Shown here in pieces: positions 18,101-24,047 of a stretch of 24,047 bases of DNA. The stretch lies in the IMG/VR virus record IMGVR_UViG_3300037520_001497, positions 1 through 24,047 of that record; one strand, 5' to 3'. The notes beneath the pieces are model-generated. The model did no database searches and was not told the origin of the DNA. It saw only the letters and a list, made by a program, of their open reading frames with translations. This DNA is from a virus. Both the position numbers and the translations under genes were made by a program. Position 1 is the first letter of the stretch. Each line of letters starts with the position of its first letter.

Positions 18101-19677
18101 TGTTGCCCCCATACTAAAGATGCGGACACGGTGGCACTACTTCCAGTTAATAGGGTTGCCACGACGTACAAGGTATCACCGGGGGTATTCGTTCCCGCTT
18201 GTGCCTCCCTAGCTAAATACTCTCTGTTGTAGCTGAATATGTCCGTTAAATTAATAGTTTGCCCATCATTTGTCCCGCAGTAAAATGTTCCACAAACTTT
18301 ACCTGTACCTGCTGTTACCGTTCCTAAAGTTGTCGCGTTGCTTATACCACTCAAATCACCTGCTGTGGGTGTGGGAAAAGCGTTACCTGTGACAGTAGGG
18401 TTTTTAACTAAACTAAAAGCCACCTGTGCTGTTGAACTTATGGAAAGTTGCAAAGGATATGCTCTTAATTGATTGGGAGTGTTTACAGAGGTGGCAGTAA
18501 TAGTATTTGTACTGCTAGTAATGTATGGCTTAATTTGGATTGCCATAATCGGGGTTGGGTTAGTATTGGAAAGTGAGATAACTTGAGAAGCTGCACTGTA
18601 GATTTCTACAGGAGATGGATCTCCTGCATCAATACTAAAAGATGTCCCAAAAGTCGAAAGGAAAGCGTTGGCACTTGGAACTCCGACTGCATCAGCACGG
18701 CGATAAATCCTAAAAGTTAAAGGTTTGTCAGGATTCTTTAAAGAGGGAAACTGTAAAGTGTCTCCAATTGGAAAACTGTGCATTCTTACCCATCTTGGTT
18801 GTCCAGGTTTAGGTGTTTTGTTCAGCGGAACATAAGCCCAAAAATCTGCACCAGACGCACCGTACCAGCTATATCTAATTCTAAACATCGTCAGGTTCAT
18901 CACCGACAATGCGCTATTGTGCAAGCTTAGTTTGTAGCCTGTGGAGGTAAGATTACCGTTAACATCAACCGCGCCAGTTAATGAGCCGTCCAATCTATTT
19001 CCATTTAGAGGGAAATCCCCGTATCCACTGGCGGTAGAGTTACTTATTTCTACTATTTGTTCGTAGGCGTTAACATCCATCAAATCGTTATGCCCAGCGA
19101 GGTAAGGAATTTGTTCTCTACTTAACAAACCGGATGTTTCACCAGAAGATGTTCTTCTGAAGGCAAATAATTTATCCTTCCCATTTTCGTAAACTACCCG
19201 AAAGCCGTAACCGTCAAAACTGTCGAATGCGCCGTACTCAATAACTACATTTTCGTTAACAACGCCTCTAGAACATTGCACGCCGTAAGAGCAATCCATA
19301 GACCGCCCAGGCTGGTAGGGGAAGTTTATTTTAGTTTGTAAACTTGCATAAGTTCTAGCAAAAGCACCGTTAGCAATTGATAGTTTAGCTGCACTTTTAG
19401 CACTATCAAATTGAACTTTACCTTGGGCATTTGAATCTACTCTTGTTGCCCAAATCTTGTCGTCAATACCATAACGCCTAACGTTGGCAAATAATAGTTG
19501 CGGTATTCCGAATCTAGGATTACCTAGTAAATCTTGCTTAATCTCTGATGCACCCTCATAGGCATCAAACACAGCTATAGGCGGATGGTCTGTTGCCTGA
19601 ACCACAGAAATAGAACTAGCTGAAGGCTGTTGTCCAGGTTGTAAGGGTACTGAACGACCTACGGTAACATCTGCCAT
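18097..19677 (-). CDS. Tail-fibre-like protein A
   Basis: The 526-aa product reads MADVTVGRSVPLQPGQQPSA, then YASLQTKINFPYQPGRSMDC and GFRVVYENGKDKLFAFRRTS. The middle and C-terminal parts repeat in the next gene. The pattern of a long beta-rich region with P-G-R-S and G-F-R-V-V motifs occurs in cyanophage and siphophage tail proteins of unknown exact role. It has no coiled coil or transmembrane helix. It lies 2 bp downstream of the BppU-like gene and is followed by an ATGA overlap. Confidence 0.72.
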   Translation of the reverse strand: MADVTVGRSVPLQPGQQPSASSISVVQATDHPPIAVFDAYEGASEIKQDLLGNPRFGIPQLLFANVRRYGIDDKIWATRVDSNAQGKVQFDSAKSAAKLSIANGAFARTYASLQTKINFPYQPGRSMDCSYGVQCSRGVVNENVVIEYGAFDSFDGYGFRVVYENGKDKLFAFRRTSSGETSGLLSREQIPYLAGHNDLMDVNAYEQIVEISNSTASGYGDFPLNGNRLDGSLTGAVDVNGNLTSTGYKLSLHNSALSVMNLTMFRIRYSWYGASGADFWAYVPLNKTPKPGQPRWVRMHSFPIGDTLQFPSLKNPDKPLTFRIYRRADAVGVPSANAFLSTFGTSFSIDAGDPSPVEIYSAASQVISLSNTNPTPIMAIQIKPYITSSTNTITATSVNTPNQLRAYPLQLSISSTAQVAFSLVKNPTVTGNAFPTPTAGDLSGISNATTLGTVTAGTGKVCGTFYCGTNDGQTINLTDIFSYNREYLAREAQAGTNTPGDTLYVVATLLTGSSATVSASLVWGQQ

Positions 19678-19679
19678 AA

Positions 19680-20750
19680 TTAAACTCCATCACTCCAATG
19701 ATCTGTTAATGTGCAATTGCCTTGAATTAGTCTGATTGTGTATCCGTCCGATTGTCTGCAAATTACGTCATAGCCGTAATTGCCAGACTCCAGGAATTGA
19801 GTATCAGCCGGGTCTATTGCAAGTATGAAACTATTGAAAGCATGAGTCCCAAACCAGGCGATCGCTCCACTGGGAATAGCTACAGATAAAGCCGTGATTG
19901 TAATAGCAGTAGCACCTGCCAACGCCGCCGCCGTAAGTGTGGCACTACCTATGTATTGCCAACCATCAGATGTGCGAGTAGCAAAGTTCAATGTTGTACC
20001 CGAAGGCATCGGTACGGATAATGCACTGACGGTAACGGATGTGGCATTAACAGCCGCATTAGCCGCAGCAATTACCACGCTTGCACCAATGGTGGCTGTA
20101 GCACCGGAAGAAATGGCTATAGCCAAAGCGGATATGTAGGCAATAGTTGAGCCTGGCGTTAAATCTGCCGTAAGGGTAACTGGATCTGCTACGCCGCTAT
20201 CGTTAAAAATGATGGTTGTTCCACTGGGAATAGTCCTGGTAATATTGGCTACGCTTAGAGACGTTGCACCAATGGACGCTGATGCGGTTAAGGTGACTGT
20301 GATATTTGGCAGGTAGGGTATGGCAGTAAATGAGGTTAGGGAGAGCGATCGCACTAAAACCCGACCTTCGTTAATTGTTCTGGTAGCCGTTCCCGATGCA
20401 ATGATTTGGGAGTCGGTGACGGCGATCACCTTAGAGCCTGTAATACCTGAGCCTTCTAGGGTAACTAAGTCCCCAATGCGGACCGGCAACAAATCCAGAA
20501 GTTGCGCTTTGTTATCTATGGATGGGTAGCGTTTGACTTGAATGGTGCTACCGCTAGTTGTGGCTGCACCCGTGAAGCCTGTTAATAGATTGTATCCTGG
20601 AGATAATCTGCGAATCTCTGCAAATATCAGACAGCCGCGTAGGTCTAAGTCGTAATCAGTGACAGCAATGGAAAATTGCGCTGATTCACCCTTTTTTAAC
20701 TCTAGGTCTAAGGATTGGGTTGCAAATTGGGGTGTTAGGGTGGTAATCAA
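19680..20750 (-). CDS. BppU-like baseplate protein with four inserted tandem repeats, TTG start
   Basis: The N-terminal part (about 1-60: LDLELKKGESAQFSIAVTDY, then DLRGCLIFAEIRR) and the C-terminal part (about 305-356: FILAIDPADTQFLESGNYGY, then LIQGNCTLTDHW) look like the two ends of one beta-sandwich, as in baseplate upper proteins. Between them lie about four copies of a 30-40-residue unit (T-A-x-x-x-x-G-A-T-S-L-x-V-x-x-I-x-x-x-I-P-S-G-T-T), centred near 150-185, 190-225, 225-260 and 265-300. The frame has no early ATG; it starts at TTG 20750 with GAGG 5 nt upstream. The repeat insertion is likely a variable, length-adjustable region. Confidence 0.74.
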   Translation of the reverse strand: MITTLTPQFATQSLDLELKKGESAQFSIAVTDYDLDLRGCLIFAEIRRLSPGYNLLTGFTGAATTSGSTIQVKRYPSIDNKAQLLDLLPVRIGDLVTLEGSGITGSKVIAVTDSQIIASGTATRTINEGRVLVRSLSLTSFTAIPYLPNITVTLTASASIGATSLSVANITRTIPSGTTIIFNDSGVADPVTLTADLTPGSTIAYISALAIAISSGATATIGASVVIAAANAAVNATSVTVSALSVPMPSGTTLNFATRTSDGWQYIGSATLTAAALAGATAITITALSVAIPSGAIAWFGTHAFNSFILAIDPADTQFLESGNYGYDVICRQSDGYTIRLIQGNCTLTDHWSDGV

Positions 20751-20804
20751 GTGAACCTCGCTAAAATACTTAGCTTTGCTTTCATATATTTTACATCACC
20801 ATTA

Positions 20805-21209
20805 TTAATGGAATCTTTTTAAGATATGCAAGGATGTTTGATTGTTGATAATCGTTGATTTTGCCTCCGTATCTTCTAAATATTTTTGTTTTTCTGCTTT
20901 TAGTGCAGCTATCTGTTCTTCTAGATTTTTAACATAAGCCATTGAGATGCGATTAACGCCCCTGACTTCATCAAAGGTACAGTCTTCATTGGGGATAATC
21001 CAATGTTCTGTAGGATAAAACCCAGCATTGACATCCAAGGAATAATCAACCAAATACAAACCTTCTGCTGGTGTGGGAGCTAGTTCTATTTCTAATGGTT
21101 TTGAGAGGTCATAGGCAGAGATGCCAGGTTTTGCTCCAATGAAATTAATGTTAGGTTTGAGCCTCACAAATCCAGTATTTATGTGTAAAGTTCCCGTGAT
21201 TTTTACCAT
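20805..21209 (-). CDS. Hypothetical tail protein with C-terminal coiled coil
   Basis: The 134-aa product has a beta-rich first part (MVKITGTLHINTGFVRLKPN), the phrase LEIELAPTPAEGLYLVDYSL, and a coiled coil at about 92-118 (VKNLEEQIAALKAEKQKYLE). AGGAG lies 5 nt upstream of the ATG and the gene begins 1 bp after the L-like gene, so the two are coupled. By its place between L-like and BppU-like genes it is probably a tail-tip structural or assembly protein; I cannot name a family. Confidence 0.65.
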   Translation of the reverse strand: MVKITGTLHINTGFVRLKPNINFIGAKPGISAYDLSKPLEIELAPTPAEGLYLVDYSLDVNAGFYPTEHWIIPNEDCTFDEVRGVNRISMAYVKNLEEQIAALKAEKQKYLEDTEAKSTIINNQTSLHILKRFH

Positions 21210-21210
21210 A

Positions 21211-21843
21211 TTAGCTCCTGATTCTATTTACTGAAGGAAAGCCACCAAATCTTAGCGTATTACCGTGGTATTGTTTGCAAGCATCTAGGTCTTTTCTACA
21301 GACTCTATTTGCTGCTGTGGTCGGGTTGCCAGAAATATCAAAATGGATATTGGTTGGTGCTTGACAATTCTGGTCACTAAGTTGCCATTGACAACGCCTG
21401 GAGTAGATTCTAGCTGGCATTTTTTTTCTTTCTAATGAGTAGGGAGTGAGAGAAAATGTAAATTGATTTTGATACTCACCAGTGTATTGATTGACTCTTA
21501 GATTTAATTCATAAAACTGGGTAGAATCTGCTGTTTGATTACCATCTAAAAACATTGGTTGAGTGCGTTTAACGTTTACGTCTGCACCAATGACAATGTA
21601 GTTATCAATTACATCCCCTACTATCCCAGATATATCTGACATGATTAAGGACGCACGGGCTTCTACACTTTCGCCTGATTTGCTAAAGCTACTAATTTTA
21701 CAAGGAAAACCTTGGTAGGAGACATTACCAAAACTAACAGTTCCATAGTTACAGATTTTCACGTCAAAATCTTGGCTCTTGATGTTAATTAAGTCTATAA
21801 ATATTTCCGTGTCTAATGACTGAGAATTAGATAGTAAGCTCAT
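21211..21843 (-). CDS. Minor tail protein L-like, four-cysteine
   Basis: This 210-aa protein has a C-terminal four-cysteine module: Cys151 and Cys160 (RRCQWQLSDQNC) and Cys182 and Cys189 (VCRKDLDACKQ), followed by R-F-G-G-F-P-S-V. Lambda-type L proteins carry the same C-x-W...C...C...L-x-x-C pattern and the F-G-G-F-P ending, and in L-like proteins the cysteines bind a metal or Fe-S cluster. I use the ATG at 21843, 1 bp after the previous stop; a TTG 6 codons earlier (21861) would overlap the M-like gene. It sits after M, as in lambda. Confidence 0.85.
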   Translation of the reverse strand: MSLLSNSQSLDTEIFIDLINIKSQDFDVKICNYGTVSFGNVSYQGFPCKISSFSKSGESVEARASLIMSDISGIVGDVIDNYIVIGADVNVKRTQPMFLDGNQTADSTQFYELNLRVNQYTGEYQNQFTFSLTPYSLERKKMPARIYSRRCQWQLSDQNCQAPTNIHFDISGNPTTAANRVCRKDLDACKQYHGNTLRFGGFPSVNRIRS

Positions 21844-21844
21844 A

Positions 21845-22183
21845 TTATTTTTGCTCAACAAATGTTGCGGTAATCTGCCATAAATAAGGGCTTTGCTGAA
21901 TTACACTCCACTTATCACAAATGTATTCTTTGTAAGGAAAAATATCCAGGGGTCGCCACCTAAACCTAGTAATTCCTCGGTAGGATACAAATAAAGAAAT
22001 AATATTGTTTTTTGTGGCTGTATCTAAATCGGGAATTATTATTTCATGATTATCTCTAATTGAATTAGGTGCTATTGCTGTAATTCCGTATCCGTCGCCT
22101 AATTTAGTGGATTGTAATTGAATTTTTGCTTCTCTACTAAATTCCCATTTAATGGGAGGTAAAAGTAATATTGGTGCTGGCAT
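21845..22183 (-). CDS. Minor tail protein M-like
   Basis: The 112-aa product reads MPAPILLLPPIKWEFSREAK, then L-G-D-G-Y-G, and later FRWRPLDIFPYKEYICDKWS and PYLWQITATFVEQ. The L-G-D-G-Y motif, the F-x-W-x-P-x-x-x-x-P-Y segment and the C-x-x-W-S before a beta strand match lambda M proteins, which join the tail tube tip. I use the ATG at 22183, since a TTG at 22201 would add only six non-conserved residues. L follows at 1 bp, as in lambda. Confidence 0.85.
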   Translation of the reverse strand: MPAPILLLPPIKWEFSREAKIQLQSTKLGDGYGITAIAPNSIRDNHEIIIPDLDTATKNNIISLFVSYRGITRFRWRPLDIFPYKEYICDKWSVIQQSPYLWQITATFVEQK

Positions 22184-22209
22184 TTTATTTAAAGTAAACA
22201 ACGTTGTGA

Positions 22210-23049
22210 TTATACAATTTCTGTAATTCTTGCAAATCCATTAGCAGCACTCCAAATACCTCTGATTTCCCCTGAATAATCATCTCCATTTAAAAACAAA
22301 GAAGATGGAGTATTGCCTACCTTGGCAGCTAAAAATAATGAATAATTTGTTGTACTTGCTGCACTAGCATTTAGGGTTACATATAAATCTGAGGTTGAAT
22401 CATTTAAAATTATTACTGTTTTTCTATTGTTATTTGCAGTTAATAATGTTACAGACGTTGCGCTACTGGCTACGTTTGTTATAGTTGATGTTGCTGCAAA
22501 AGCGGGGGTGATTGACAAAGAAGCGGAGGATGTTTTTGTACCCAATGATGACGGGATTTTGGTATCAATACTTGCTAGTGATGTATTCCCAGTGGTTTGA
22601 TTTGCAGAGGTGGCTGCACCAGTTGGTAAACTAATTATGCCTGTAATATTAGTTAGCGACCCTATGTTATTAGTACCAGCAGCTAAAGTAGGTAAAGTGG
22701 CTAATGATACAGGTTGTGTTACCCCACTTCCATCTACCAGTAGTCGAGTAGCTGTAACAGTTAAATTACTGGGTAGCTTAGTATTAATACTAGCTAAGTT
22801 ACCACCTGATTCAAGTGCCAATGCTGAAGTATTTAGATTAGTTCCGGCATTGGCTGTAAAGCTAGTATTAGTAAAGGTGAGACTGGGTGCAGTGCCTATG
22901 TTGAAAGTAGGTGTGCCTGTTATGCCTATATTCCATGTCCCTTGCTGAACTGCGGTAAATCTGGGAATATAAGGATTAGCAAATGTCCCGTCTCCAGTTG
23001 CTTCTCTGTAAGCAGTTGCTCCTGTTACGTCTATGTATGGTTGAGGCAT
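22210..23049 (-). CDS. Fibre-like protein with low-complexity repeats
   Basis: The 279-aa product starts MPQPYIDVTGATAYREATGD and has a middle rich in N, T, S, A and G with repeats of the N-x-A-S-I-D-T-K-I-P-S and T-N-L-N type (LASINTKLP, then LASIDTKIP). The C-terminal domain (about 195-279) reads LTANNNRKTVIILNDSTSDL, YVTLNASAASTTNYSLFLA, and EIRGIWSAANGFARITEI, a small beta domain seen at the end of many phage fibre and tail proteins. Its ATG immediately follows the J-like gene's stop, with GGAG upstream, so it is coupled to that gene. Confidence 0.75.
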   Translation of the reverse strand: MPQPYIDVTGATAYREATGDGTFANPYIPRFTAVQQGTWNIGITGTPTFNIGTAPSLTFTNTSFTANAGTNLNTSALALESGGNLASINTKLPSNLTVTATRLLVDGSGVTQPVSLATLPTLAAGTNNIGSLTNITGIISLPTGAATSANQTTGNTSLASIDTKIPSSLGTKTSSASLSITPAFAATSTITNVASSATSVTLLTANNNRKTVIILNDSTSDLYVTLNASAASTTNYSLFLAAKVGNTPSSLFLNGDDYSGEIRGIWSAANGFARITEIV

Positions 23050-24047
23050 TTAAAATTCTCCTGTAAAAACTGTAAAATATTGGTTGCTTGCATCGGCTGT
23101 TGCTTGTGCTGATGACGCGGACTCAACATATGTGCTTATTTTGTTGTTAGTTGTAATTGCGGCTACTCGCACAAAAAAGAACCCATTACCTACGTTTTCC
23201 CACCTAGTTGATAATTCTGTAGTAATTTGTGCGGCAGACCATTCAGATGTTTGCCCTCTCTTTATTTCTACTTTGTATCTATCAGTATACGGCTCTTCTA
23301 TAGTAGCACCATTTACTATTTTGGTTGGGCGTTGCCATGATGCTATTAATGTGTAGCTGATGATGTTGCCATAGGTAATTTTTAACAATTGACATGAAAC
23401 ATTTACGGGTGGTGGCGCAATCACCGGAAGTCTCGCCACGGGAACAATTGCGGGGATTCTTATGCCCGATTCAATTTGAGTATAGTAGTCGGCATTGTAA
23501 GTTTTTGCGGTGATATCGAAGAGGTTTAAATTATCTTCTACTGGATTAACTTCTGTAATCCGATAAAGTTGAGTTTTGTTGATAGTATCTATTATTTGCC
23601 AGGGTGATTCAGGTGCAGGTAAAGTTGTTAGAGGTGTAGTTAAATTAATCTCTGTAAATGTTCCTGCACCGTTGCTGATTATTCTTTCTATAACTGTTTC
23701 ATCAGGTAATGTTAACAAAATCTTTTTAGTTGCGCTTGCTGTTAGTGCTATTGGCGAATCAATTGTTATTTTAGTCGTGGTTGCTGCTGAAACTAAACCA
23801 CCAATTCTAACTCTATTTTTAGCACTATCAGCAACTTGAATTACATCGCCAGGTGAAAAGAACATTGCCCTTGTCCTCACTCTACAGGTAAGGACGATAT
23901 TGTTAGGCTGTGACCCTAAAATAGTTCTCCTTCCTGACCTAATGGCAGCACCTCTGCGAGTTTCACCCAATAAAGCATACTCTTCTACTTGCACTCCATA
24001 GCGTTGAATGGCTGGGATATCTTCTACTATTTCTGGTACTAGTTCCC
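23050..24047 (-). CDS. C-terminal half of a tail-tip host-specificity protein, J-like, running off the right edge
   Basis: The frame is open from the right edge to a stop at 23050 (about 332 residues); the real start is outside. It begins ELVPEIVEDIPAIQRYGVQV, then EEYALLGETRRGAAIRSG, and later FFSPGDVIQVADSAKNRVRI. These match the central J tip-protein domain. Next comes PWQIIDTINKTQLYRITEVN, then YNADYYTQIESG. The C-terminal part is fibronectin type III-like (SYTLIASWQRPTKI, then WENVGNGFFFVRVAAITTNN). J proteins form the tail tip and contact the receptor. Here J comes before M and L, the reverse of lambda. Confidence 0.82.
   Translation of the reverse strand, partial: ELVPEIVEDIPAIQRYGVQVEEYALLGETRRGAAIRSGRRTILGSQPNNIVLTCRVRTRAMFFSPGDVIQVADSAKNRVRIGGLVSAATTTKITIDSPIALTASATKKILLTLPDETVIERIISNGAGTFTEINLTTPLTTLPAPESPWQIIDTINKTQLYRITEVNPVEDNLNLFDITAKTYNADYYTQIESGIRIPAIVPVARLPVIAPPPVNVSCQLLKITYGNIISYTLIASWQRPTKIVNGATIEEPYTDRYKVEIKRGQTSEWSAAQITTELSTRWENVGNGFFFVRVAAITTNNKISTYVESASSAQATADASNQYFTVFTGEF

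Noticed and set aside
1-24047. CRISPR array or diversity-generating retroelement
   Set aside because: No regularly spaced 25-40-bp repeats with spacers were seen, and no reverse transcriptase frame is present near the fibre genes.

Overview
The window looks like a temperate siphophage (or phage-plasmid) genome, or a prophage-like element, from a heterocystous (Nostoc/Anabaena-type) cyanobacterium. The octamer GCGATCGC (HIP1, a cyanobacterial signature) occurs seven times, at about 1539, 2637, 6435, 12880, 16217, 19858 and 20345. Two small proteins and the leftmost genes resemble families common in Nostocales. A 46-bp fragment matches the 3' half of a bacterial tRNA-Arg(UCU). The phage assignment rests on a tyrosine integrase beside that fragment, an XRE repressor, a Rha-type regulator, a DnaB helicase with an O-like initiator, and a lambda-like tail-tip module (J-, M- and L-like proteins plus fibres). 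No capsid, portal or terminase gene lies in the window. || Layout. 1-2905: accessory and regulatory genes (a partial DUF5895-like protein, a SAP-like protein, a ribbon-helix-helix protein) with several dyads in the spacer before the divergent Rha gene. 2911-7447: a leftward replication block containing, in transcription order, a 21-aa leader ORF, an O-like initiator, DnaB, a small protein, a PAPS-reductase/DndC-like ATP-pyrophosphatase and a small protein, closed by a terminator. 7523-10548: a leftward early operon of small, often ATGA-overlapping genes, including two winged-helix-like proteins and a 37-aa membrane peptide in a gap. 10551-10610: a 10-bp-phased repeat array between the early operon and the rightward repressor gene. 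11230-12960: an unknown protein and the integrase. 12960-13195: a putative attP. 13202-14296: a rightward cassette of a tRNA-like gene, terminator, FHA-like protein and membrane/coiled-coil protein. 14289-15180: a decayed rightward stretch with the C-terminus of a tape-measure protein and the N-terminus of a DUF2163 tail protein, bounded on both sides by IS200/IS605-type right-end-like hairpins. 15185-24047: a leftward tail-tip and fibre operon. || How it fits together. The XRE repressor and the 10-bp repeat array probably form the lysogeny switch for the leftward early genes. The initiator gene carries, within its own Pro/Gly linker, a 15-bp-period repeat array followed by a pyrimidine/purine tract, an arrangement that recalls the lambda origin inside gene O. 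The integrase lies next to a tRNA 3' half that lacks its 5' half and is flanked by repeated TTGAACTA boxes. This is what an attP, rather than an integrated attL or attR, should look like. The tail operon builds the tip and adsorption apparatus and shows a tandem fibre duplication and repeats inserted into a baseplate-like protein. The most unusual parts are the in-gene origin candidate, the att region, the phased repeats and the captured tail remnant.
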